A stretch of 64,000 bases of DNA from Priestia filamentosa (GTDB lineage: Bacteria > Bacillota > Bacilli > Bacillales > Bacillaceae_H): positions 186,001-250,000 of the forward strand of contig NZ_FXAJ01000002.1 of the NCBI RefSeq assembly GCF_900177535.1. The letters are read 5' to 3'. A program made the position numbers and the translations under genes. Shown here in pieces: positions 19,529-27,111 of the stretch. How positions within the stretch are numbered: the first letter of the stretch is position 1; the number at the start of each line of letters is the position of its first letter. The notes beneath the pieces were generated by a model. It was not told the DNA's origin. It made no database searches and saw nothing but the letters and a program-made list of their open reading frames with translations.

Positions 19529-20470
19529 ATGAACAAAATCTATGGGAATACGCCTCCCTTTTTAGGAGCAAAAAATGTGTCAACGGGAAAAGGGATAGAA
19601 GAGACAGACGTTTTAATATATGGAGTGCCATGGGAAGGAGCTGTAACATGGGGGGACTATACAGGATGTGAACTTGGACCAAAAGTAATTCGGCTTTCTT
19701 CTGCTCGGTATAGCGGCTATTTGCCTGAACTGAATCATATTGATGTTTTTGAACATTTAAGTTTAGGCGATATGGGAGACGTTGACGTTGTTCCAGCTAG
19801 TGTAGAAGAAACAATGGAGCGGATTGAAACATTTTCTAAACGAGTATGGAAAGAAAATAAATTTCCGGTTGCATTTGGAGGAGATCATGGAATTACATAT
19901 CCAATTATGAAGGCCCTTACGGAGGCGAAGCAGGGAAAGAAGTTTGGTATCATTCACCTTGATGCTCACTATGATAATATGGTTTCACATGAAGGAGATG
20001 AATTTGCAAGATCAACCCCTTTTGCAAGAATATATGAACTAGATGGAATCCGTAATGAAAGTATTATTCATACAGGGATTCACGGGCCGCGAAACAAACC
20101 TGAAAGTGGCCAGTATGCAAAAGAAGCAGGAGCAGAGACTGTTACAATTCGGGACATTAGAGAATGTACGAACATAAAAGAGCTTGCCCAAGACGTTTAT
20201 AAAAAAGCAAGTCACAATGTTGATGGAGTGTATTTAACAATTTGTAGTGATGTTTTAGATTATGCCTTTAACCCAGGCGGTCCTGTTGATGGAAACGGGT
20301 TAACATCTTATGAACTATTAACATTAGTTCATGAATTTGCAAAAAGGGGCATTGTAGGAATGGACTTTGTTGAAGTATATCCTCAGCAAGATCCAAGTCA
20401 GTTTTCTGCCCATTTTGTCTCAACAGTTGTTCTCTACGCGCTTGCGGGAAAAATAGAAGGAGAAAGCTAA
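19529..20470 (+). CDS. Divergent arginase/agmatinase-fold ureohydrolase
   Basis: A 313-residue member of the ureohydrolase superfamily, whose members hydrolyse guanidino groups with a binuclear Mn site. Ligand motifs GGDHG (His120) and DAHYD (Asp145, His147, Asp149) are present. The third metal motif, normally DxDxxDP, reads CSDVLDY, so the first Asp is Cys239 while Asp241 remains. The HGTPF segment that holds a substrate-side His reads RSTPF. This may mean altered metal chemistry or substrate. It has its own ribosome site and terminator and stands alone after the eut operon. Calling it agmatinase would be unsafe. Confidence 0.8.
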   Translation: MNKIYGNTPPFLGAKNVSTGKGIEETDVLIYGVPWEGAVTWGDYTGCELGPKVIRLSSARYSGYLPELNHIDVFEHLSLGDMGDVDVVPASVEETMERIETFSKRVWKENKFPVAFGGDHGITYPIMKALTEAKQGKKFGIIHLDAHYDNMVSHEGDEFARSTPFARIYELDGIRNESIIHTGIHGPRNKPESGQYAKEAGAETVTIRDIRECTNIKELAQDVYKKASHNVDGVYLTICSDVLDYAFNPGGPVDGNGLTSYELLTLVHEFAKRGIVGMDFVEVYPQQDPSQFSAHFVSTVVLYALAGKIEGES

Positions 20471-20499
20471 AGTTTAAGGTTTTTAAACTTTAGCTTTTT
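20463..20499 (+). terminator. Intrinsic terminator of the ureohydrolase gene
   Basis: 15-bp stem 20463-20477 with 20483-20497, 5-nt loop, T-run. The stem includes the stop codon. Confidence 0.85.
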
Positions 20500-20642
20500 A
20501 TTTTGCTAAAAATTGTTTTTGACATCTTTCCGACATAATTGCTTGTTATAGTCTAAATACACTCAAGGAAACGTTAAAAACGTTGAATTGATAAAAACAT
20601 GATTTAAGAGATCAAAGTTAGTAGAAGTCCGGACTCTATTAG

Positions 20643-20676
20643 CCTCAGTAAATCATCGTTTTAAATGATAATGAGG
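20643..20676 (+). promoter_or_regulatory. Leader hairpin masking the ykcB ribosome binding site
   Basis: CCTCA (20643-20647) pairs with TGAGG (20672-20676), which is the Shine-Dalgarno core; inside, ATCAT (20652-20656) pairs with ATGAT (20665-20669). The start ATG is at 20684. A role in limiting translation is inferred. Confidence 0.5.
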
Positions 20677-20683
20677 TGAAAAA

Positions 20684-22834
20684 ATGAAAAAGTTTATGTA
20701 CAAAAGAATGGATCTTATCCTGCTAGGGATTATTCTTCTTTCTGCTTTCTTAAACATCTATAACATTTGGAAAAACGATTATGCGAATGCTTATTATACA
20801 GCAGCAGTAAAAAGCATGCTCGAAAACTTCCACAATTTCTTCTATGCTTCTTTTGATCCAGCAGGTTTTGTAACAGTGGATAAGCCGCCGCTTACATTTT
20901 GGATTCAAACATTAAGCGCTGCGATTTTTGGTTTGCATGGATGGAGCGTTATGTTACCACAAGCTTTAGCTGGAGTCGGATCTGTTATTCTTCTATACTT
21001 CCTTCTAAAACCAACCTTTGGAATTACAGGAGCTAGAATCGCAAGTTTAACAATGGCCATTACACCAATTGTTCCTGCCATAAGTCGTTCAAACAACATT
21101 GATAGTATGCTTGTTTTTACTCTTTTAATTGGGGTGTGGATGCTATTTAAAGGCGTTAGAAAGAACAAAGCTATTTGGATAATTGGAGCTTTTGCTATGA
21201 TTGGACTGGGCTTCAATATGAAAATGATGCAAGCTTTCATGGTTGCTCCTGCGTTTTATCTTTTCTACATAACTGCAGCAAAGGTAAAGTGGAAAAAGAA
21301 AATAGGGATATTAGCAAGCGCAACAGCTGTTATGATGGCGTTGTCTCTTTCATGGGCTGTTGTTGTTGATAGTGTATCAGCTGATGATCGTCCTTACATG
21401 GGTAGCAGTCAAACGAACTCTGTGTTAGAGCTTGCTTTTGGATATAATGGCGTAGCTCGTTTAACGGGTCAAGGACAAGGCACACCAGGAGGCGGTGGTG
21501 CTGGTGCTGATAAAGGAAATGGAGGAGAGATGCAGGCTCCACCAAATGGAATGGAACAAGGAGAAGCACCAGAGGGGATGCCATCAGGAGCTCCACAAAA
21601 TGGTCAAGGTGGACCAAATCAGGCTAATGATACAAACACAACAAATAGTGATAATTCAGCGAGCAATGATTCTTCTAATACAGATTCATCTTCTACACAA
21701 GATAGCACAAACTCAGAAACTCAGACATCTGAAGGTAATGGACAGCGTGATTTTCTAAATAGAGGAGATCAAGGTGGACCAGGTGGTCAAAATGGGGGAG
21801 GAATGTTCAATACAGGAACTCCAGGATTCTTCCGTTTGTTCCAAATTGGCTTAGCAGATCAAATTAGTTGGGTTCTGCCGTTTGCTCTTTTTGGATGCGT
21901 TGGTTTACTTTCAGGAATTCGTTTGCGAAAACAGTGGAGTGATGAAGAAAAAGAAAGCCTATTCTGGCTTGCGTGGCTTGGTCCTGTTGGTGTCTTCTTT
22001 AGTATTGCAGGTTTCTTCCATCAATACTACCTCATCATGTTAGCTCCTCCAATTGCAGCATTTGTTGGGGCAGGATGGGTTAAACTATTTAAGCTTTATC
22101 AAACAGAAAAAGGATTTAAATCAATGTTGCTTCCTATTGCAATTCTAGCAACAACTGCTTTTGAAGTCTTTACGTTGAAATCTTATATAGATCAAATTGG
22201 GATGGTTTGGAGCATTGGAGTAGGAGTAGCAGGGACATTGCTTTCACTAGCGCTATTCTTCTTCAAACAAAAAGAGAAACGAGCGACATATTTTGTGTCC
22301 TTAGCAGCCCTTCTTGCCATTCTTGTTATTCCTGCTTTTTGGGCAAGCACTCCTATTATATATGGAGATGGAAATAGTGTAATGCCAGCGGCTGGTCCTA
22401 CAACGATGGGAAATGGAAATATGAAGATAGGTGAAGGACAAAACAGCATCAATGAAAATTTAGTTTCTTACCTTAAGAAACATAGCGATGGAGAAACTTA
22501 CTTATTTGCTACATCTAATGCCTCTTCTGCTGCCCCTTACATTATTGAAGGTGAAACAGTCATGGCAATGGGTGGATTTTCAGGCTCAGATCCGATTTTA
22601 ACAACAGAGAAGCTTGAAGAAATGGTTAAAAACAATGAAGTGAAATACTTCTTAATTGGTGGCGGCGGTCCTGGTGGCAGCTCAGATTTACAAACATGGA
22701 TCAAAGAGAATGGAGAAGAAGTGCCACAAGAAGAATGGAACGGTACGTCGAACAGTGATTCTGAGAGCGATTCAAATAGCGGAATGCCTGGTAGAGGAGG
22801 TCAAAGCGAAACGCTTTACAAAGTAGAGCTATAA
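20684..22834 (+). CDS. ykcB: GT39/ArnT-like membrane glycosyltransferase
   Basis: A 716-residue polytopic transferase of the protein-mannosyltransferase/ArnT fold, expected to use a polyprenyl-phosphate sugar outside the membrane. The first external loop keeps the acidic motif with NDYANAYYTAA and the block VTVDKPPLTFWIQ typical of this family. About 8 N-terminal helices are followed by a Gly/Pro/Gln/Asn/Ser-rich low-complexity insert (about 262-382), then five more helices, and an external C-terminal domain ending in another Ser/Asp/Gly-rich stretch. It forms a probable unit with ykcC and gtrA, which would make and flip the lipid-linked sugar. Acceptor unknown. Confidence 0.85.
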   Translation: MKKFMYKRMDLILLGIILLSAFLNIYNIWKNDYANAYYTAAVKSMLENFHNFFYASFDPAGFVTVDKPPLTFWIQTLSAAIFGLHGWSVMLPQALAGVGSVILLYFLLKPTFGITGARIASLTMAITPIVPAISRSNNIDSMLVFTLLIGVWMLFKGVRKNKAIWIIGAFAMIGLGFNMKMMQAFMVAPAFYLFYITAAKVKWKKKIGILASATAVMMALSLSWAVVVDSVSADDRPYMGSSQTNSVLELAFGYNGVARLTGQGQGTPGGGGAGADKGNGGEMQAPPNGMEQGEAPEGMPSGAPQNGQGGPNQANDTNTTNSDNSASNDSSNTDSSSTQDSTNSETQTSEGNGQRDFLNRGDQGGPGGQNGGGMFNTGTPGFFRLFQIGLADQISWVLPFALFGCVGLLSGIRLRKQWSDEEKESLFWLAWLGPVGVFFSIAGFFHQYYLIMLAPPIAAFVGAGWVKLFKLYQTEKGFKSMLLPIAILATTAFEVFTLKSYIDQIGMVWSIGVGVAGTLLSLALFFFKQKEKRATYFVSLAALLAILVIPAFWASTPIIYGDGNSVMPAAGPTTMGNGNMKIGEGQNSINENLVSYLKKHSDGETYLFATSNASSAAPYIIEGETVMAMGGFSGSDPILTTEKLEEMVKNNEVKYFLIGGGGPGGSSDLQTWIKENGEEVPQEEWNGTSNSDSESDSNSGMPGRGGQSETLYKVEL

Positions 22835-22843
22835 AAGATCTAG

Positions 22844-22879
22844 ATTTGTAAAAGGAGAAACGTTTCTCCTTTTACAAAT
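22844..22879 (+). repeat. 36-bp perfect palindrome between ykcB and ykcC
   Basis: Left half 22844-22861 and right half 22862-22879 are exact inverted copies, with no spacer. No T-run follows. In RNA it would form a long hairpin, perhaps a partial terminator or processing site between cotranscribed genes. Confidence 0.7.
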
Positions 22880-22905
22880 TCTATTCATAGGAGGTTATAA
22901 ATGAG

Positions 22906-23877
22906 ATGGAACATATAAAATATTCGATTATTATTCCTGTTTATAATGAAGAAGAAGTTATTGAAACAACGTACGAACGTTTAAGTAATGTAATGCATTC
23001 TACAAAAGAAAAATACGAGCTTTTATTTGTAAATGACGGAAGTCAAGACAAGACGGTAGAAATTTTGAAAGAGATTAGCTTACGTGATTCATCTATTAAA
23101 CTAATTGATTTCTCAAGAAATTTTGGTCATCAAATTGCGATTACAGCAGGAATGGATTATGCAAAAGGAGAGGCAGTTGTTGTAATTGACGCAGATTTGC
23201 AAGATCCTCCAGAACTTATCCTCGATATGATTGACAAATGGAAACAAGGGTATGAAGTTGTATATGCGAAAAGAACAAAGCGCAAAGGAGAAACATTTTT
23301 TAAAAAGCAAACAGCAGCAATGTTTTATAGAACACTCCGCTCTATGACAGACATTGACATTCCTATTGACACAGGAGACTTTAGACTTATTGATCGTAAA
23401 GTATGTGAGCAAATGAAAGGTCTTCAAGAAAAGAACCGATTTGTTCGTGGACTTGTTAGTTGGGTTGGTTTTCATCAGACGGCTGTTGAATATGAACGTG
23501 ATGAGCGAGCGGCAGGTGAAACAAAGTATCCATTAAAAAAAATGTTAAAGTTATCCCTTGATGGGATTACATCGTTCTCTTATAAACCATTGAAATTAGC
23601 AACGTATGCGGGTTCTCTTTTTTCAGGAGCAGGATTTGTTTACATGCTGTATGTTTTATATTTGAAATTCTTTACAGAAAACACTGTAACAGGTTGGGCT
23701 TCACTTGTGATTATTCAGCTATTTTTTAGTGGGGTTGTGCTCGTTCTTCTTGGCGTAATTGGAGAATATATCGGACGCATCTATGATGAATCAAAAGGTC
23801 GACCTTTATATATTGTGCGTGACATATATAGTACAGAAATGTCTGGAAAGAAAGAGAAGCAAATGATTCATGAATAA
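22906..23877 (+). CDS. ykcC: GT2 polyprenyl-phosphate glycosyltransferase (GtrB/DPM1 type)
   Basis: A 323-residue family 2 glycosyltransferase. N-terminal catalytic domain with SIIIPVYNEEEVI, the DADLQDPPE nucleotide-sugar/metal motif and a DTGDFRLIDR block. Two C-terminal membrane helices (about 230-300) are typical of GtrB/YkcC. It loads a sugar onto undecaprenyl phosphate on the cytoplasmic face. ATG 22906 is 11 bases after AGGAGG. Another ATG at 22901 has better spacing but opens only a 5-codon frame. It overlaps the GtrA gene by 8 bases. Confidence 0.9.
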   Translation: MEHIKYSIIIPVYNEEEVIETTYERLSNVMHSTKEKYELLFVNDGSQDKTVEILKEISLRDSSIKLIDFSRNFGHQIAITAGMDYAKGEAVVVIDADLQDPPELILDMIDKWKQGYEVVYAKRTKRKGETFFKKQTAAMFYRTLRSMTDIDIPIDTGDFRLIDRKVCEQMKGLQEKNRFVRGLVSWVGFHQTAVEYERDERAAGETKYPLKKMLKLSLDGITSFSYKPLKLATYAGSLFSGAGFVYMLYVLYLKFFTENTVTGWASLVIIQLFFSGVVLVLLGVIGEYIGRIYDESKGRPLYIVRDIYSTEMSGKKEKQMIHE

Positions 23878-24256
23878 AGGAAGAACGTTTCTCAAATTTT
23901 GCATTGTGGGAGCTTCTAATACGATTATTGATTTTCTCGTTTTTACCCTTCTCATTTTCGGGGGCATGCCAGCTGTTCTTTCTCAAGTAATCTCTTATAG
24001 TTGCGGGCTTTTTAACAGCTATATCCTAAATCGGAAATGGACGTTTAAACAATCATCTAAAGCTCAAAGAAGTGAACTATTCCGCTTTGCTCTCATCAAC
24101 ATGCTAACGCTTTTAATAACAATGAAATGTTTGCTTTTATTTTCAGAGCAATTAGGATGGTCTCTTTTAATCAGCAAGGTGGGAGCTACCATCATCGGTT
24201 TGGGAATTAACTTTATAGGAACGAAAGCGTGGGTATTTAAAGCACAAAATGGATAG
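23870..24256 (+). CDS. GtrA-family membrane protein (putative lipid-linked sugar flippase)
   Basis: A 128-residue protein with four membrane helices of the GtrA family. Motifs: KFCIVGASNTIIDF at the N-terminus, NSYILNRKWTF between helices 2 and 3, and GTKAWVF at the end. It is thought to help translocate polyprenyl-phosphate-linked sugars. It overlaps the GT2 gene, consistent with a coupled set. Confidence 0.9.
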   Translation: MNKGRTFLKFCIVGASNTIIDFLVFTLLIFGGMPAVLSQVISYSCGLFNSYILNRKWTFKQSSKAQRSELFRFALINMLTLLITMKCLLLFSEQLGWSLLISKVGATIIGLGINFIGTKAWVFKAQNG

Positions 24257-24295
24257 AAAAAGAAATCAAATAAAATAAAAATGGAGGAGAAGAAG

Positions 24296-25186
24296 ATGAA
24301 GAAAGTAAGAAAAGCTGTTATTCCAGCAGCAGGATTAGGTACTCGTTTTTTACCTGTTACAAAATCAATTCCAAAGGAAATGTTGCCGATTGTCAACAAA
24401 CCAACAATTCAAATTATTGTAGAAGAAGCGCTGAAATCGGGAATTGAAGATATTATAATTGTGACAGGAAAAGGAAAACAAGCAATTGAAAATCATTTTG
24501 ATTATGATGCTGAGCTCGAGAGACATTTAAGTGAGCAGGGAAAAGAAGAACAGCTTAATGCCATTCAACATGTTTCAAACCTAGCTAATATTCATTATGT
24601 TCGTCAAAAAGAACCAAAAGGTCTTGGCCATGCTATTTCTTGTGCTCGCACTTTTATTGGAGATGAGCCATTTGCGGTCCTTCTTGGAGATGATTTAACT
24701 TACTCTGAAGAACCTTGTTTGAAACAGCTCATTAAGCAATATGAGAAAAAAGAGTGTTCAGTTGTTGGTGTTCAGCCTGTCCCAACCGAAGAGATCAGCA
24801 GGTACGGAGTAATAGATCCGGCTGAGAAAGAACACCGCCTTTATCGAGTAGATTCATTTGTTGAAAAACCGCAACCTGAAGAAGCTCCTTCAAATTTAGC
24901 CATTATTGGTCGCTATGTTTTTACACCAGAAATTTTTACTTACTTAGAGAAACAGAAAGAAGGAAAAGGAGGCGAAATTCAGCTCACAGATGCTATTGAA
25001 TCAATGAATGAGTTACAAGCGGTTTTTGCTTATCAGTTTGAAGGTCAAAGATATGATGCAGGCGAGCCGCTCAGTTTTCTTTTAACAAACATTTCTTTCG
25101 CTTTAGAAGATAAGGAGCTTCGCGAACCAATGTTGAAAGAGCTTAAAAAGCTGATCGAAAAAAGTGAACTTCATTATACATCCTAA
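24296..25186 (+). CDS. galU: UTP-glucose-1-phosphate uridylyltransferase
   Basis: A 296-residue nucleotidyltransferase (GalU/GtaB) making UDP-glucose for teichoic acid, glycolipid and surface polysaccharide synthesis. The N-terminal signature [21 protein letters not shown] includes the catalytic Lys. VEKP and AIIGRYV follow. The start is ATG 24296, six bases after GGAGGAG; the earlier in-frame ATG at 24281 lies upstream of that site. Its position after the glycosyltransferases suggests it supplies the donor sugar. Confidence 0.94.
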   Translation: MKKVRKAVIPAAGLGTRFLPVTKSIPKEMLPIVNKPTIQIIVEEALKSGIEDIIIVTGKGKQAIENHFDYDAELERHLSEQGKEEQLNAIQHVSNLANIHYVRQKEPKGLGHAISCARTFIGDEPFAVLLGDDLTYSEEPCLKQLIKQYEKKECSVVGVQPVPTEEISRYGVIDPAEKEHRLYRVDSFVEKPQPEEAPSNLAIIGRYVFTPEIFTYLEKQKEGKGGEIQLTDAIESMNELQAVFAYQFEGQRYDAGEPLSFLLTNISFALEDKELREPMLKELKKLIEKSELHYTS

Positions 25187-25190
25187 TGTA

Positions 25191-25237
25191 AAAAAAGCAC
25201 AAAGTTGTTAGGTTTTTTAACAACTTTGTGCTTTTTT
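25191..25237 (+). terminator. Intrinsic terminator of galU
   Basis: 20-bp perfect stem, 25191-25210 with 25218-25237, 7-nt loop, T-run. Confidence 0.9.
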
Positions 25238-25343
25238 TGTGAACAACACCAATTTTCAATAAAAACACTAGCGTAGTCTTGCTCACATATGGTACGATTT
25301 TCTTCGGAAAAATGTTATAGGAAAGATGAATGAGGTGATGATT

Positions 25344-25670
25344 GTGCAACCTTATTTCTATTTAGCTCTAGCTATTATTTTAGAAATTATCGGCAGCTCT
25401 ATGCTTAAATCGTCAGCAGGATTTACGAAGCTTATCCCGAGTATAGGAGCCGTTGCTGGCATAGGAGCTGCTTTTTATTTTCTTTCTCTATCTCTTCAAA
25501 ACATACCGTTAAGTATGGCTTATGCTATTTGGTCTGGCGTGGGTACGGCTCTTACAGCTCTTGTTGGCATTATGATTTGGAAAGAAAATATAAGCATATA
25601 TAGTGTAGTAGGAATTATTATGATTATTGGTGGAGTTATCGTTTTAAATATGAAAGCTGCACCACATTAA
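25344..25670 (+). CDS. SMR-family small multidrug transporter
   Basis: A 108-residue, four-helix small multidrug resistance protein. Helix 1 has the essential Glu in LAIILEIIGSSMLK, and helix 3 region reads MAYAIWSGVGTALTA, close to the Qac/EmrE subtype rather than the guanidine (Gdx) subtype. The start is set at GTG 25344, six bases after GAGGTG. ATGs at 25326 and 25338 are upstream of, or too close to, that ribosome site. It stands alone between two terminators, so it probably works as a homodimer. Confidence 0.88.
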   Translation: MQPYFYLALAIILEIIGSSMLKSSAGFTKLIPSIGAVAGIGAAFYFLSLSLQNIPLSMAYAIWSGVGTALTALVGIMIWKENISIYSVVGIIMIIGGVIVLNMKAAPH

Positions 25671-25703
25671 AAACGCTTAAGCTTAGTAGCTTAAGCGTTT
25701 TTT
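25671..25703. terminator. Terminator of the SMR gene, symmetrical
   Basis: AAACGCTTAAGCT (25671-25683), TAGT loop, inverse copy 25688-25700, T-run. The A-run on the left gives a T-run on the minus strand too, so it could end a minus-strand transcript from the adjoining element. Confidence 0.85.
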
Positions 25704-25704
25704 A

Positions 25705-25797
25705 GTCACCCGACAACCCCGCCGACCTGGTTAAGTGTCCCGCAACAAGCGAATAATATGGGGAGCGGGTGACATATATAGCGTGTGTCAAACACGC
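25705..25797. ncRNA. GC-rich structured element of unknown class
   Basis: An 8-bp closing stem GTCACCCG (25705-25712) / CGGGTGAC (25766-25773) encloses CCCC (25717-25720) / GGGG (25760-25763) and a CGC-AACAA-GCG hairpin (25741-25751). A second hairpin GCGTGT/ACACGC lies at 25781-25797. The block is visibly richer in GC than the AT-rich surroundings, which suggests selected RNA structure. It begins two bases after the SMR terminator. Read on the plus strand it could be a leader for the gene at 26093; read on the minus strand it would end at the symmetrical terminator. No known riboswitch class was matched with confidence. Short blocks and topology recall twister ribozymes, but the fit is incomplete. 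Confidence 0.5.
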
Positions 25798-26092
25798 AAA
25801 AATATACTTCCCTTTTTTCTTTCTATTAAAACTCTTTTTTATTTAAAAGATAAAAAGTTCAACTTTAATTTAATTTTTAATAAATACATAAAGGATAATA
25901 AAGAAAATAATTTCTGAATATTATAATTTTTTACATAAAAAGTAGAAAATTATAATAATTTGGAAAAAAAGCAGGGGAAATAAAATAATTGTCTAATTTA
26001 AGTAGATGGGAAAGAGAAATGACTTTTGATGGTAGAAAAATAACGAAGATCATTTAGCAATAAAATGAGTGACAAACATGGGGGAACTGGTA
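25798..26092 (+). other. AT-rich intergenic region with one long stem-loop
   Basis: No convincing gene. It is strongly AT-rich and contains a perfect 12-bp inverted repeat (25919-25930 with 25946-25957). Probably holds the promoter of the ADP-ribosylglycohydrolase operon, but no single -35/-10 pair stands out. Confidence 0.5.
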
Positions 26093-27100
26093 GTGGACAT
26101 ATTAATGGATAAAACATTAGGAGCACTATATGGTTTAGCAATTGGCGATGCAATGGGAATGCCTGGGGAACTTTGGAGCAGAAGGAGAATTAAACAACAC
26201 TTTGGTAAAATTGATACGTTTATCTCGGGACCCCAAGAAAACGAAGCTGCACGCTATTATAAAAGAGGACAATATACAGATGATACAGCCCAAAGCATCG
26301 CTATTTTAGATGCTTTAATTGAGCGGAATTTTATCCCATCAACAACAGTAATTGCCGACCATCTTATTGAGTGGGCTGAACAAAATCAAGCTTTTGAACA
26401 CAATATTCTTGGCCCAAGTTCAAAAATAGCGTTACAAACGATTCGGACAGGGGGAAATGCTTCTACTGTTACAGCGAAAGCTGAAACAAACGGAGCAGCA
26501 ATGCGAATTGCTCCTATCGGATGTCTCATCCCATCTACTTACATGGAAGAAATTGTGAGGTATGTTTATGAGGTTAGTCGAGTAACGCATGGATCAGATG
26601 TTGCTATTAGTGGAGCAGCAATGGTTGCAATGGCTGTTAGCGCAGCATTTGAAGGTTGCAGTTGGGAGGAGATCATACAAAAAGTAAAAGATACTTATAG
26701 TTGTTCTCTTAGCTTATATGGGACAGAAACATTTAGTCCATCATTAAAAGCAAGACTTGATCTCTGCCTAGAATATGCAGAGAAATTTAAGAATGAAGAA
26801 GACGCTTTTGCCGATCATCTTTATCACATTATCGGAGCGGGGACATTAACATGTGAATCCGTGCCAACAGCTTTAGCTTTGGCGTATTATACAAAGGATG
26901 TTCATAAATGTAGTATCATGTGTGCCAATTTAGGAGGAGATACGGATACTATTGGAGCTATGGCAACAGCAATATGTGGAGCGAAGGTAGGAATTACAGG
27001 AATTTTACCAGAGTGGATTGAGACGATTAACAGAAGCAATGGAGTCGATTTTACTTACTATGCTGAACACCTTGTGAAATATCGAAGATTTCATTATTAA
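26093..27100 (+). CDS. ADP-ribosylglycohydrolase family protein
   Basis: About 335 residues of the DraG/ARH fold, which cleaves N- or O-glycosidic bonds to ribose with two Mg ions. Metal motifs are clear: GLAIGDAMG and YTDDTAQS near the N-terminus and GGDTDTIGAMA near the C-terminus. The start is uncertain. GTG 26093 is 7-8 bases after GGGGGA and is preferred to GTG 26069 (no ribosome site) and ATG 26105. A cytosine/purine-type permease and a PfkB kinase follow closely, as in the E. coli yegTUV arrangement, which suggests a small N-riboside or glycoside substrate rather than a protein. Confidence 0.85.
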   Translation: MDILMDKTLGALYGLAIGDAMGMPGELWSRRRIKQHFGKIDTFISGPQENEAARYYKRGQYTDDTAQSIAILDALIERNFIPSTTVIADHLIEWAEQNQAFEHNILGPSSKIALQTIRTGGNASTVTAKAETNGAAMRIAPIGCLIPSTYMEEIVRYVYEVSRVTHGSDVAISGAAMVAMAVSAAFEGCSWEEIIQKVKDTYSCSLSLYGTETFSPSLKARLDLCLEYAEKFKNEEDAFADHLYHIIGAGTLTCESVPTALALAYYTKDVHKCSIMCANLGGDTDTIGAMATAICGAKVGITGILPEWIETINRSNGVDFTYYAEHLVKYRRFHY

Positions 27101-27111
27101 GGGGGAAGAAA

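Noticed and set aside
20519-20552. TTGACA ... TATAGT as the ykcB promoter
   Set aside because: The spacer is 22 bp, too long for a sigma-A promoter.
22901-22918. Five-codon frame ahead of ykcC with ideal ribosome spacing
   Set aside because: It overlaps the true start and may affect initiation, but nothing supports a real leader peptide.
25705-25773. Twister or twister-sister ribozyme
   Set aside because: Short blocks agree, but the expected U-A cleavage step after P1 is C-A here and the pseudoknot pairings could not be placed cleanly, so it is reported only as an unclassified structured element.
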